Part shown: positions 52,864 through 61,565 of the stretch, one piece after another
Position numbering within the stretch: position 1 is the first letter of the stretch
How the letters are laid out: each line of letters starts with the position of its first letter
DNA from: Planctomycetota bacterium
GTDB lineage: Bacteria > Planctomycetota > UBA1135 > GCA-002686595
Assembly: GCA_030746555.1 (NCBI GenBank)
Contig: JASLMK010000017.1
Coordinates: 1 to 64,000 of the forward strand
DNA: 64,000 nt
Reading direction: 5' to 3'
Notes under the pieces: model-generated
What the model saw: only the letters and a program-made list of their open reading frames with translations
What the model was told of the DNA's origin: nothing
Databases searched by the model: none
Program-made: the position numbers and the translations under genes

Positions 52864-53576
52864 GCGGCCGCGGCCAGGGCCGGCCGGTAGCCGAGCTCGA
52901 AGACGTCAGCCGCGTCTACCGCCTCGGCGAGAACGTGGTCAAGGCGCTCGACGGCTTCAGCTTCCGCTTCGAGGAGGGGGAGTACTGGGCGGTGATGGGG
53001 AGCTCGGGCAGCGGAAAGTCCACCCTGCTCAACCTCCTGGGTTGCCTGGATCGGCCCACCTCCGGCAGCTACCGCGTCCGCGGCGAGGAGTCGTCGGCGA
53101 TGGACGACGACGCCCTCTCGGACCTGCGCAGCCGGGAGATCGGCTTCGTCTTCCAGTCCTACAACCTGATCCCTCAGCTCGATGTGCTCGAGAACATCAT
53201 GGTCCCGCTCTTCTACCAGGACGTGCCGCCCGCCGACGGCCCCGAGCGCGCCCTGCGCCTCGCCGAGCGCGTCGGGCTCGGCGATCGCCTCGGGCACCGG
53301 CCGCTCGAGCTGTCGGGAGGCCAGCAGCAGCGCGTCGCCATCGCCCGGGCCCTGATCAACGACCCGGCGCTCGTGCTCGCTGACGAGGCGACGGGCAACC
53401 TCGACAGCGCGACGGCGGTCGAGATCCTCAACCTGTTCGACGAGCTGCACGGAGAGGGCAAGACCATCCTGCTCGTGACCCACGAGCCGGCCGTGGGCGA
53501 GCGGGCCGAGAACGTCCTGCGCCTGGCCGACGGGCGCATCGCCGAGGTCTCGCGTGCCCGGGAGGTCGGGGCGTGA
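52860..53576 (+). CDS. MacB/LolD-type ABC transporter ATPase
   Basis: 238-residue nucleotide-binding subunit. Walker A GSSGSGKST (near 45), Q-loop FVFQSYNLIPQ, signature LSGGQQQRVAIARAL (near 145), Walker B LVLADEATGNLD and H-loop LLVTHEP are all intact, in the form typical of the MacB/FtsE/LolD group that drives mechanotransmission rather than substrate passage through the membrane. Encoded separately from its permease, overlapping on both sides (GTGA at each end). Confidence 0.95.
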   Translation: MSGRGQGRPVAELEDVSRVYRLGENVVKALDGFSFRFEEGEYWAVMGSSGSGKSTLLNLLGCLDRPTSGSYRVRGEESSAMDDDALSDLRSREIGFVFQSYNLIPQLDVLENIMVPLFYQDVPPADGPERALRLAERVGLGDRLGHRPLELSGGQQQRVAIARALINDPALVLADEATGNLDSATAVEILNLFDELHGEGKTILLVTHEPAVGERAENVLRLADGRIAEVSRAREVGA

Positions 53577-54844
53577 TTCGCGGCTCCCTGTTGCGGACCG
53601 TGCGCCTGGGCGTGCGCAGTCTGCTCCTGCACAAGTTGCGCAGCGCCCTCACGACCCTCGGAGTGCTCTTCGGCGTCAGCAGCGTGATCGCGATGCTGGC
53701 GATCGGTGAGGGCGCGAGCGAGGAGGCTCAGGAGGCGATCCGACGCCTGGGCAGCCAGAACGTCATCCTGCGCAGCGTCAAGCCGTCCGACAATCAGGTC
53801 ACCGATCAGACCACGCGCGTGTTGACCTACGGCCTGACCCACGATGACTTCGCAAGGGTCGCGGAGACCTTCCCCGGAGTCGTGCGCGCGATCCCCATCC
53901 GCGAGCTCCCCGACGAGGTGCGCTTCGGATCGCGCGCCCTGCGACCGCGCGTGCTGGCGACGGTCCCTTCCTACCTCGACGTCACCGGGCGCGTCCTCCA
54001 CGAGGGGCGCTTCCTCGAGGAGATCGACGACCGCGAGGTGGCGAACGTCTGCGTCCTCGGGTACGAGGTCGCTCGCCACCTGTTCCCGTTCCAGACTCCG
54101 GTCGGCGAGAAGGTGCGCATCGGATCCGACTACTTCACCGTGATCGGGACGCTCCTGCCGCGGGTGCGCCTGGGGAGCGATCGGCCCGACCCGGGTGAGG
54201 ATGTGACCGGCGAGGTGTTCATCCCCCTCAAGACCGGCCGCCGCTGGTTCGGCGACATGATCCTCCGCATCCGCAGCGGCAGCCGCGACATGGAGGAGGT
54301 TCAGCTGCACGAGATCGTGGCCGAGGTCGACTTGGCCGAGAACGTTCCCTTCGTGGCCGCCGCCTGCCGCACGATGCTGGATCGCGAGCACACCGAGCGC
54401 GACTACGAGGTCGTCGTGCCGCTGGAGCTGCTCCTGCGCGCGCAGGAAACCAAGCGCATCTTCAACATCGTGCTCGGCTCGATCGCGGGCATCAGCCTGC
54501 TGGTGGGAGGGATCGGGATCATGAACGTGATGCTCGCGACGGTCACCGAGCGCACGCGCGAGATCGGGATCCGCCGCGCCCTGGGTGCCAAGCGGCGCCA
54601 CATCGTGACCCAGTTCCTGGTCGAGACGGTCGTCCTCTCGATCGGTGGCGGGCTCCTGGGGATCCTGCTCGGCATGGCGATCCCCGCCGGCATCGAGCGT
54701 TGGGCCGACATGCGCACGATCGTCACGCCCACGGCGCCCCTGCTGGCCTTCGGCATCTCCGCCGGCGTCGGCGTGGTGTTCGGCCTCTACCCGGCGTGGC
54801 GGGCGGCGGTCATGGACCCGGTCGAGGCGCTCAGGCACGAGTAG
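53573..54844 (+). CDS. MacB-type ABC transporter permease
   Basis: 423-residue membrane subunit with the FtsX/MacB layout: one N-terminal membrane helix (about 20-45; LTTLGVLFGVSSVIAMLAIG), a large periplasmic MacB_PCD domain (about 50-285), and three C-terminal helices starting at IFNIVLGSIAGISLLVGGIG and containing VTERTREIGIRRALGAKRR, the coupling segment that contacts the ATPase. The end PVEALRHE is typical. Last gene of the tolC-hlyD-ATPase-permease operon; substrate (drug, peptide, lipid or siderophore) cannot be told. Confidence 0.95.
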   Translation: MIRGSLLRTVRLGVRSLLLHKLRSALTTLGVLFGVSSVIAMLAIGEGASEEAQEAIRRLGSQNVILRSVKPSDNQVTDQTTRVLTYGLTHDDFARVAETFPGVVRAIPIRELPDEVRFGSRALRPRVLATVPSYLDVTGRVLHEGRFLEEIDDREVANVCVLGYEVARHLFPFQTPVGEKVRIGSDYFTVIGTLLPRVRLGSDRPDPGEDVTGEVFIPLKTGRRWFGDMILRIRSGSRDMEEVQLHEIVAEVDLAENVPFVAAACRTMLDREHTERDYEVVVPLELLLRAQETKRIFNIVLGSIAGISLLVGGIGIMNVMLATVTERTREIGIRRALGAKRRHIVTQFLVETVVLSIGGGLLGILLGMAIPAGIERWADMRTIVTPTAPLLAFGISAGVGVVFGLYPAWRAAVMDPVEALRHE

Positions 54845-54886
54845 CGGGCAGCTCTTGGGGGCGACGGCGCGCTGAGGGGGTGGACC

Positions 54887-54904
54887 GCGGGCGCCCGCGC
54901 CCGC
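54887..54904. terminator. GC palindrome between convergent macB-type gene and comM
   Basis: GCGGGCG-cccg-CGCCCGC lies 42 bp after the permease stop and 16 bp from the comM stop, so it could end both transcripts. No U-run on either strand. Confidence 0.5.
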
Positions 54905-54920
54905 TGCGACGGCCCGACCC

Positions 54921-56438
54921 TCACGCGCCACCCCGCAATGCGAGGGCCTGCGCGAAGTGCGCGCGGCCGACCTTCTCGGAGTCGGCGCAATCGGCGATCG
55001 TGCGCGCTACGCGGCGCACCGACTGCACCGCCCGCGCGGAGAGGCCGTAGGCCTCGACCGCATCGCGCAGGAGGGAGAGGGCGTCCCCCCGCACCGGCGC
55101 CCAGCGATCCAGCTCGGTCGTCTGGAGCCGGGCGTTGCCACGCCCGCCCTGCCGCGCTCGAGCACGCTCACGGGCGGCGCGCCCGGCCCGGACCAGGTTC
55201 GCCTCGGTCTCCTCGCCCGCGCTCTCGGGCGGCGGACCGGTCAGGTCCTCGAAGGAAGGCGCCGTGACGGTCACCCGCAGGTCCACCCGGTCGAGCAGGG
55301 GGCGGGAGAGCCGCGCCGTGTAGCGCGCCACCGCGGCGGCCGAGCAGGTGCATGCGATGCGCGGATGGCCGTGGTGGCCGCACGGGCAGGGGTTCATCGC
55401 GGCCACGAGCTGGAAGCGCGCGGGCAGCTCCATGCGCCAGCGCGCCCGTGCGATCTGCACGCTCCCGTTCTCCAGCGGCTCGCGCAGGGCCTCGAGGGCC
55501 TCGCGACGGAACTCGGGAAGCTCGTCGAGGAACAGGAGCCCGCCGTGCGCCAGAGTCACCTCCCCGGGCGTCGCCTGCACGCCGCCGCCGATCAGCCCCG
55601 CGTAGCTCGTCGTGTGGTGGGGGGCGCGGAAGGGACGCGCACGCGCCAGGCCGCCGGGCCAGCGGCCCGCGGCCGACAGGCAGCGTGTGATCTCGATCCG
55701 CTCGTCCAGGTCTGGGGGCGGAAGCAGGCGCAGCATGCTGCGCGCCAGCATGCTCTTGCCGACCCCGGGCGGGCCGACCATCAGGACCCCGTGGCCGCCG
55801 GCGGCGGCGATGCCCAGGGCGCGCTTGGCGGCGGGCTGGCCGCGGACCTCGTCGAGGCCGGGGCCCTCGACGGGCGCGCGCTCGTCCTCCTGTGCGAGGC
55901 AGCAGGCGAGAGGGCGCCCCCCGCTGACGTGGGCGACGACCTGCGCGAGGTGCTCGGCCGCGCGCACCTCGAGGTCGGGGAGGCAGGCCGCCTCGCGGGC
56001 GGTGGCCGGGGGCGCGACGAGGTGGCGCAGGCCCGAATCGCGCGCTGCCGCCGCGGCGGCCAGTCCGCCGGGGACGGAGTGCAGGCGTCCGTCGATGCCC
56101 AGCTCCCCGACGAAGAGGGCTGATTCCAGGGCGCGGGCGTCGAGGTGGCCGATGGCGGCCGCGGCGCACAGGGCCATCGGCAGGTCGAGGGTCTCCCCGC
56201 TCTTGCGCCGCGCCGCCGGGGCGAGGTTGAGGTGCAGGCGGCCGCCGGGGAGTCCGAGACCGTTCTCCTTGAGGGCCGAGAGGACGCGCCCGCGGCTCTC
56301 CCGGACGACCGCGTCGGGCAGGCCCGTCACGAGGACGTCGGTATGCTCCCGGTCGGCGGGCTCGAAGCGCGCCTCCACGGTCACCAGGTCTGCGGCGACC
56401 CCCGACAGGCAGGCACCCTGGACGCGGACGGCTCTCAC
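54921..56438 (-). CDS. comM: ComM/YifB-type AAA+ ATPase (Mg-chelatase-like)
   Basis: The hexameric helicase ComM promotes branch migration during natural transformation. The 505-residue protein from GTG 56438 has an N-terminal Lon-protease-like fold without the catalytic pair (to about 170), the AAA+ core with Walker A GPPGVGKSMLA, FRAPHHTTSYAGLIGGG, Walker B LLFLDELPEF, the zinc-like cluster CPCGHHGHPRIACTC and the C-terminal Mg-chelatase domain (YGLSARAVQSVRRVARTIAD). Length matches the family, supporting this start; an upstream frame reaches 56555. With comEC at 61478 and the pili it suggests natural competence. Confidence 0.92.
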   Translation of the reverse strand: MRAVRVQGACLSGVAADLVTVEARFEPADREHTDVLVTGLPDAVVRESRGRVLSALKENGLGLPGGRLHLNLAPAARRKSGETLDLPMALCAAAAIGHLDARALESALFVGELGIDGRLHSVPGGLAAAAAARDSGLRHLVAPPATAREAACLPDLEVRAAEHLAQVVAHVSGGRPLACCLAQEDERAPVEGPGLDEVRGQPAAKRALGIAAAGGHGVLMVGPPGVGKSMLARSMLRLLPPPDLDERIEITRCLSAAGRWPGGLARARPFRAPHHTTSYAGLIGGGVQATPGEVTLAHGGLLFLDELPEFRREALEALREPLENGSVQIARARWRMELPARFQLVAAMNPCPCGHHGHPRIACTCSAAAVARYTARLSRPLLDRVDLRVTVTAPSFEDLTGPPPESAGEETEANLVRAGRAARERARARQGGRGNARLQTTELDRWAPVRGDALSLLRDAVEAYGLSARAVQSVRRVARTIADCADSEKVGRAHFAQALALRGGA

Positions 56439-56541
56439 GATCGGGGGGACCGACCGCGCGCCGGCGCGGTGACGCGAATCCGCGGAGAGTCCTCGCCGGC
56501 CCTTGCCGTCGGTCATCCTCGAGACCATCCTCGGAGTCGTC

Positions 56542-57543
56542 ATGGTCCGCCGCATGCAAGGTGCACGCCGCTTCGCGACCGTCGCGCGGGAAGCGCCGGC
56601 GATGGCGGCGGCGGGCCTGGTGGCCTGGGCTTGCGCGGCTCCGCGGACCCCTCCTCCCGTCGGATGGGGTGAGTCGATCGTCGTCTGCGGGCGGGCGGTC
56701 GAGATCGGTGTCCCGGTCGTGACCTGGACGGACCCGGGCGGCTACGACGCGACCGCGACCGCCTACGACCCCGCGCGGCCTCCCGAGCACGCCGACCTCG
56801 ACAGCGGCCGGCGCTATTCGCCCGGACGCCGCCGAGACGGCCGCGTCCTCGTCCCGCCCGGCTCAGGCGATCGCGACCTGCTCGCCTCCGTCGTCGACCA
56901 GTTCGTCGTCCACTACGACGTGTGCGGGACGAGCCGCACGTGCTTCGACGTCTTGCACCGCCGACGGGGCCTCTCGGTGCACTTTCTGCTCGACCTCGAC
57001 GGGACGATCTACCAGACCCTGGACGTGCGCGACACGGCGTGGCACGCAGGGCCGGCCAACGCGCGCTCGATCGGCATCGAGATCGCCCAGTGGGGTGCGC
57101 GGGCGCCGTCGAGGGCGGGGGAGCTCGACGAGTGGTACGCCTCCCGCGACGGAGGGACGCGCATCACCATCCCCGAGCGCTTCGGGGACGGCGGGCTGCG
57201 CACGAGCGACTTCGAAGGCTGGACCGCGCGGCCCTCCCTCCAGCGCGGCCGGATCCACGGCGCCGAGCTGGTGCAGTTCGACTTCACCGTCGAGCAGTAC
57301 GACTCCCTGGTCCGGCTCCTGGCTGCCCTCTGCTCCGAGCTTCCCCGCCTGCTCCCCTCGGCTCCGCGAGATGAAGCCGGGCGGGTGCGAACCGGCGCCC
57401 TCACGGCCGAGGAGCTGGATGCCTTTCGCGGAATCCTCGGCCACCACCACGTGACCGCCCGCAAGGTCGATCCGGGGCCGGCCTTCGACTGGGAGCGGGT
57501 GCTGCGCGGCGTGCGCGAGCGCCTGGAGCTCGGTCAGAAGTAG
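56542..57543 (+). CDS. N-acetylmuramoyl-L-alanine amidase (amidase_2) lipoprotein
   Basis: Zinc amidase cutting the bond between MurNAc and the stem peptide. The 333-residue protein starts with a lipobox-like AWACAAP (Cys near 32; ATG 56554 would shorten it by four residues). The amidase_2 domain shows FVVHYDVCGTS (zinc His) near 118, HFLLDLDGTIYQTLD, TAWHAGPANARSIGIEIAQWG near 165-187 and, at the end, GHHHVTARKVDPGPAFDW with the last His and Asp ligands. An insertion between the halves is longer than in AmpD. It overlaps the convergent DUF4010 gene by 10 bp. Role is likely wall recycling or remodelling. Confidence 0.9.
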   Translation: MVRRMQGARRFATVAREAPAMAAAGLVAWACAAPRTPPPVGWGESIVVCGRAVEIGVPVVTWTDPGGYDATATAYDPARPPEHADLDSGRRYSPGRRRDGRVLVPPGSGDRDLLASVVDQFVVHYDVCGTSRTCFDVLHRRRGLSVHFLLDLDGTIYQTLDVRDTAWHAGPANARSIGIEIAQWGARAPSRAGELDEWYASRDGGTRITIPERFGDGGLRTSDFEGWTARPSLQRGRIHGAELVQFDFTVEQYDSLVRLLAALCSELPRLLPSAPRDEAGRVRTGALTAEELDAFRGILGHHHVTARKVDPGPAFDWERVLRGVRERLELGQK

Positions 57544-58802
57544 TACAGGGCGGCGGCACCGCCGCCGATGGCGACCAGCAGGGCGGTGAGGACCCGCGCG
57601 CCCACGCGCACTCCCCCCAGGACCATGGCCAACGTGCCCTTGGTGAGCGTGTTGACCATCACCGCCAGCATGATCCCGTTGCGAGCCACGTCGAGCTCCA
57701 GTTCGTCGCCGGCCATGCGCGAGAGGGACAGGGTGATGGCGTCGACGTCGGTCAGGCCAGAGATCGCCGCGAGGAAGTAGATCCCCCGGTCTCCGAACTC
57801 GTCGTGGAGGGTGCTGGCGAGCAGCATGATCAAGGCGATCAGGGCGCCGAACTTCAATGCCGTCGCGAGCTCGAAGGGGTTGCGTAGCTTGAGCTCTCCT
57901 TCCTCGCCGCCGCTGCCTCCCGAACGCAACAGGAACAGGCCGGGGAGGATGCAGATGACCATCATCACTCCCAGGGCCGGCGCGACCTCGCCGACGAGGG
58001 GGCGGCCGACAAGCCCGACCTCCACCAGGACGCGCGGGAACATGATGGCCGAGGAGAACACGATGCCGGCGGCGAGGATGCGCGCCATGCCCGGGTTCGA
58101 CCGGCCCAGGCGCGAGAAGCTGAGGGTCACGGCGGTGGACGAGGCGAGCCCGCCGAAGAGGCTGGTGAGGGCGATGCCGACCCGCGGGCCGGCGAGCTTC
58201 ACCGCCAGGTAGCCCGCGAAGGAGATCGTCGCGATCAGCACCACCAGCAGCCAGATCGCGTAGGGGTTGAGGGCCTCGCCCGGTCCGAAGCCGCGGTTGG
58301 GCAGGGCCGGGAGCATGACGACCGAGATCAACAGCAGCTTGAAGGCGGCGTGGATCTCGCGGCGCTCGATGCGCTCCACCAGGCCGTGGAGGATGGGCTT
58401 GAGACCCAACAGGACGGTCGTGATGACGGCCACGGCCGAGGCCACGACCAGCTCGCCCGACATCGCCAAAGCCCCCAGGGCGAAGGTCACCAGGGAGGCC
58501 ACGGTCGTCGTGACGCCGAGGTCGTGGTCCTCGCGAACCTGCAGGACGTGGGCCGTGGTCAGCAGCCCCGCCAGGGCCAGGAAGCCGAACCCGAGCAGGG
58601 CGGAGTGGTCGAGGGCCGTGGCCAGCAGGCTCCACAGGGCGCCCAGCAGGCTCATCAGCCCGAAGGTGCGCAGGCCGCCGACGTTGGCGTGCTCCTCGTC
58701 CTGGTGGCCGGACCAGCCGCGCTCGAGCCCGATCATGAGCCCGACGGCCAGGGCCACGCCGAAGCGCACGAACACGTCCATCAGGTCCATCTCCACCTGC
58801 AT
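57534..58802 (-). CDS. MgtC/SapB and DUF4010 membrane protein
   Basis: 422-residue polytopic inner-membrane protein. The first ~140 residues are an MgtC/SapB domain (FGVALAVGLMIGLERGW, GGLRTFGLMSLLGAL), the rest a DUF4010 domain with LFGGLASSTAVTLSFSRL and ISGLTDVDAITLSLSRMA. About 12-13 membrane helices. Proteins of this kind are annotated as magnesium-related, but transport has not been shown for most. The ATG is 4 nt after TATAGA on the same strand, another candidate leaderless start. It overlaps the amidase gene tail-to-tail. Confidence 0.9.
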   Translation of the reverse strand: MQVEMDLMDVFVRFGVALAVGLMIGLERGWSGHQDEEHANVGGLRTFGLMSLLGALWSLLATALDHSALLGFGFLALAGLLTTAHVLQVREDHDLGVTTTVASLVTFALGALAMSGELVVASAVAVITTVLLGLKPILHGLVERIERREIHAAFKLLLISVVMLPALPNRGFGPGEALNPYAIWLLVVLIATISFAGYLAVKLAGPRVGIALTSLFGGLASSTAVTLSFSRLGRSNPGMARILAAGIVFSSAIMFPRVLVEVGLVGRPLVGEVAPALGVMMVICILPGLFLLRSGGSGGEEGELKLRNPFELATALKFGALIALIMLLASTLHDEFGDRGIYFLAAISGLTDVDAITLSLSRMAGDELELDVARNGIMLAVMVNTLTKGTLAMVLGGVRVGARVLTALLVAIGGGAAALYYF

Positions 58803-58874
58803 GCCGTCTATACCCTTCGACCTCTCCCGACCCCTCCCGTAGGGGTTTCGACGGTCATTTCCGCCGCTCCGGCG

Positions 58875-59822
58875 TCAGTTCGCCGATTCTGGGAGGCGGG
58901 CGTCCCCCGCGTCCGGGTCCAGCGCCAGGCCGAGGCTCCCGCCGGCCCGCTCCAAGCGCTCGCGAGCGGTGGCGGGATCGACGCCGCCGCGCTCCATGAC
59001 CACCGCCAGCTTCACGCTGCCCCCGGCCCGCTCGAGGAGCCGTGCCGCCCGCTCGCGGTCCACCGCGCACAGTTCGCGGACGAGGCGGATGCCACGGTCG
59101 GTGAGCTTCTCGTTGGCGCGCGTGTTCACGTCCACCATGAGGTTCCCGTGCACCTTGCCCAGGCCCGCCATGGCCAGGGTCGAGACGGCGTTGAGGACCA
59201 GCTTGGTCGCCGTGCCCGCCTTGAGGCGCGTGCTGCCCGCCAGGAGCTCCGGGCCGGTCAGGACGCGGATCGAGAGGTCGGCCCGGTCGGGAACCGATGT
59301 TCGCGGAACGCAGGCGAAGAACACCGTCGCCGCCTCGCGGGAACGGGCGTGGTCCAGCGCCCCCGCCACGAAGGGCGTCGTGCCGCCCGCGGAGATGCCG
59401 AAGACCACATCGCGCGGGCCGACCTCGAGCTCGTCGAGCGCTCCCACGGCGCCGTCGCGATCGTCCTCGGCACCCTCGACCGCTCCGGTCAACGCGGACG
59501 GGCCTCCGGCGATCACGGCCCGAACCGAGTCGGGATCGCTCTGGAAGGTCGGCGGGCACTCGACCGCGTCCAGCACGGCCAGGCGGCCGCTCGTCCCGGC
59601 CCCCACGTAGATCAGCCGGCCGCCTCCCCGCAGGCGCGCGCGGACGAGCTCGATCACCTCGACGATCTCCTCGCGCGCGGCGGCCACCGCGGCGGCGACC
59701 TCAGAGTCGAGGCCGTTCATGCAGTCGAAGGCGTCGGCGACGCTCATGCGGTCGAGGCCGGCGCTCGCCGGATGGGAGCGCTCCGTGTCCAGATGACCGC
59801 GCGGCGTGGGCAGGTCGCTCAC
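58875..59822 (-). CDS. murQ: N-acetylmuramic acid 6-phosphate etherase
   Basis: MurQ removes the lactyl ether from MurNAc-6-phosphate to give GlcNAc-6-phosphate in peptidoglycan recycling. The 315-residue SIS-fold protein has GRLIYVGAGTSGRLAVLDA (near 72), VECPPTFQSDP, the second glycine-rich segment VFGISAGGTTPFVAG and GTATKLVLNAVSTLAM (near 202). GTG 59822 is used; its start overlaps the stop of a 19-codon ORF as GTGA. The etherase acts on products of enzymes such as the amidase at 56542, but no MurNAc permease or anhydro-MurNAc kinase is in the window. Confidence 0.93.
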   Translation of the reverse strand: MSDLPTPRGHLDTERSHPASAGLDRMSVADAFDCMNGLDSEVAAAVAAAREEIVEVIELVRARLRGGGRLIYVGAGTSGRLAVLDAVECPPTFQSDPDSVRAVIAGGPSALTGAVEGAEDDRDGAVGALDELEVGPRDVVFGISAGGTTPFVAGALDHARSREAATVFFACVPRTSVPDRADLSIRVLTGPELLAGSTRLKAGTATKLVLNAVSTLAMAGLGKVHGNLMVDVNTRANEKLTDRGIRLVRELCAVDRERAARLLERAGGSVKLAVVMERGGVDPATARERLERAGGSLGLALDPDAGDARLPESAN

Positions 59823-59878
59823 GGGCGTGCGCCCCCGGCGGACCAACGGCGGCGCTCGGCGGAGTCCCTCAAGTCCAT
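59819..59878 (-). CDS. Putative leaderless 19-residue ORF coupled to murQ
   Basis: ATG 59878 lies exactly 6 nt after minus-strand TACCCT, the same geometry as cutA. The frame encodes MDLRDSAERRRWSAGGARP and its TGA overlaps the murQ GTG. The peptide is basic with a run of three Arg and a following Trp, and has no membrane segment or known motif. It may act as a leader whose translation delivers ribosomes to murQ, or as a regulatory peptide. Coding status is inferred from position only. Confidence 0.5.
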   Translation of the reverse strand: MDLRDSAERRRWSAGGARP

Positions 59879-59884
59879 GGGGGC

Positions 59885-59890
59885 AGGGTA
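59885..59890 (-). promoter_or_regulatory. -10-like TACCCT of the murQ leader ORF
   Basis: Minus-strand TACCCT (59890-59885) is followed by 6 nt and an ATG, so transcription would start at the ATG of the 19-codon ORF. Confidence 0.5.
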
Positions 59891-59971
59891 GCGATCCCGG
59901 CGGCGGCCGACCTCTCCGCTGCCGGGCGAGTTTCGCTGCCCCGTGGGCGGCCTGGCGCGGGTCGCCTTCGG

Positions 59972-59977
59972 TATCCT
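59972..59977 (+). promoter_or_regulatory. -10-like TATCCT before the aldehyde dehydrogenase
   Basis: TATCCT ends 7 nt before ATG 59985; no Shine-Dalgarno sequence and no clear -35. Confidence 0.5.
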
Positions 59978-59984
59978 CTCGGTC

Positions 59985-61565
59985 ATGCAGACACTCTCCA
60001 GTTTCGTCGGCGGGGCGTGGGTCGAGGGCACCGGCACGCCGGTCGAGCTCCACGACCCCACGACCGAGGAGCCCATCGCCGCCTGCGACAGCACGGGCAT
60101 CGACTTCCGTGCGGTCGTCGAACACGCCCGGACCACGGGCGGCCCCGCCCTGCGGGCCCTCTCGTTCCCCCAACGGGGCCAACTCCTCAAGCGCCTCTCG
60201 GCCGCCCTCCACGAGCAGCGCGAGGAGCTGATCGAGGTCGCCACCCGCAACGGCGGCTGCACGCGCGGCGACGCCAAGTTCGACATCGACGGGGCGACCT
60301 CCACGCTCGCGGCCTACGCCTACTTCGCCCGCGATCTCGGCGAGCAGGCCCACCTCACCGACGGCGCACCCCTGCCCTTGGGCCGCACACCGCGCTTCAG
60401 CGGCCAGCACGTCTGGGTGCCGCGCACCGGCGTCGCCGTGCACATCAACGCCTTCAACTTCCCCAGCTGGGGGATGCTGGAGAAGATGGCCTGCGCGCTC
60501 CTGGCGGGAGTGCCGGTGATCGAGAAGCCCGGCACCTCGACGGCCCTGATCGCCTGGCGCGTGGCGCGCATCATCGCCGAGTCCGAAGTCCTGCCCGAGG
60601 GCGCCTTCCAGTTCGTCTGCGGATCCGTGGGCGACCTGCTCGAGCACCTCGACGCCCAGGACTGCCTGGCGTTCACCGGCTCCGCCGCCACCGGAGAGAA
60701 GCTCAAGGGCAATGCCAACCTCGTACGCCGCAACACGCGCGTGAACATCGAGGCGGACTCCCTCAACGCGGCGATCCTGGCGCCCGACGCGGACGCGGAG
60801 AGCGAGACGTACGGCCTGTTCCTCGCCAACATCGCCCTGGACATGACCCAGAAGACGGGCCAGAAGTGCACCGCCGTGCGGCGCATCCTGGTGCCCGCCG
60901 ACCGCGTGCAGGCGGTCCGCGACGACCTCGTCGCCGAGCTGGGCCGGGTGCGGGTGGGCGACCCGGGCGAGCGCGAGACGCGCATGGGGCCCCTCTCCAG
61001 CCGCGCCCAGTTCGAGGACGTGCGCGCCGGCATCGGCCGCCTGGCGGAGGTCGCCGACGTCGCCTGCGGCGGCGCCGAGCCCCCGCACGCGCCGGGCTGG
61101 TTCGTCTCCCCGACCCTTCTGGTGGCCCGCGAGCCCGATGCCGAGATCCTGCACGCCGAAGAGGTGTTCGGCCCCGTCGCCACGATCCTGCCCTACTCGG
61201 GGCGGGCGGACGAGGCGGCCGAGATCGCCTCCCGCGGCGGCGGAGGTCTGGTCGTGAGCGTCTACGCCGACGACCCCGACTGGACCGAGAGCGCCGTGCG
61301 GGGCCTCGCGCCCTGGCACGGCCGGGTCTGGATCGGCAGCGAGCGCACGGCGGGCCAGTCCCTGCCGCCGGGCATGGTGCTGCCGGGCATGGTCCACGGC
61401 GGCCCCGGCCGGGCCGGCGGCGGCGAGGAGCTCGGCGGCCTGCGCGGCCTCGAGTTCTACATGCAGCGCACGGCCCTTCAGGGCTTCCTGGGCTTCTTGG
61501 AGGGCCGCTTCGGAGCGCCGGCCGCCGAGACCGCCGAGACCGCCGAGGCGACGGGCTCCGCGTAG
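59985..61565 (+). CDS. PaaZ/BoxD-type aldehyde dehydrogenase
   Basis: NAD(P)-dependent dehydrogenase of 526 residues resembling the ALDH half of PaaZ, which oxidises a CoA-linked semialdehyde in phenylacetate breakdown, and the stand-alone BoxD of benzoyl-CoA breakdown. Family segments: VHINAFNFPSWGMLEKMACALLAG (about 150-173), the Glu in NIEADSLNAAI (near 255), the catalytic Cys in TGQKCTAVRR (near 295), AEEVFGPVATILPY (near 390) and HGGPGRAGGGEELGGLRG near the end. The MaoC hydratase half is missing and no paa or box genes are nearby. ATG 59985 follows TATCCT by 7 nt. Its end overlaps comEC. Confidence 0.88.
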   Translation: MQTLSSFVGGAWVEGTGTPVELHDPTTEEPIAACDSTGIDFRAVVEHARTTGGPALRALSFPQRGQLLKRLSAALHEQREELIEVATRNGGCTRGDAKFDIDGATSTLAAYAYFARDLGEQAHLTDGAPLPLGRTPRFSGQHVWVPRTGVAVHINAFNFPSWGMLEKMACALLAGVPVIEKPGTSTALIAWRVARIIAESEVLPEGAFQFVCGSVGDLLEHLDAQDCLAFTGSAATGEKLKGNANLVRRNTRVNIEADSLNAAILAPDADAESETYGLFLANIALDMTQKTGQKCTAVRRILVPADRVQAVRDDLVAELGRVRVGDPGERETRMGPLSSRAQFEDVRAGIGRLAEVADVACGGAEPPHAPGWFVSPTLLVAREPDAEILHAEEVFGPVATILPYSGRADEAAEIASRGGGGLVVSVYADDPDWTESAVRGLAPWHGRVWIGSERTAGQSLPPGMVLPGMVHGGPGRAGGGEELGGLRGLEFYMQRTALQGFLGFLEGRFGAPAAETAETAEATGSA

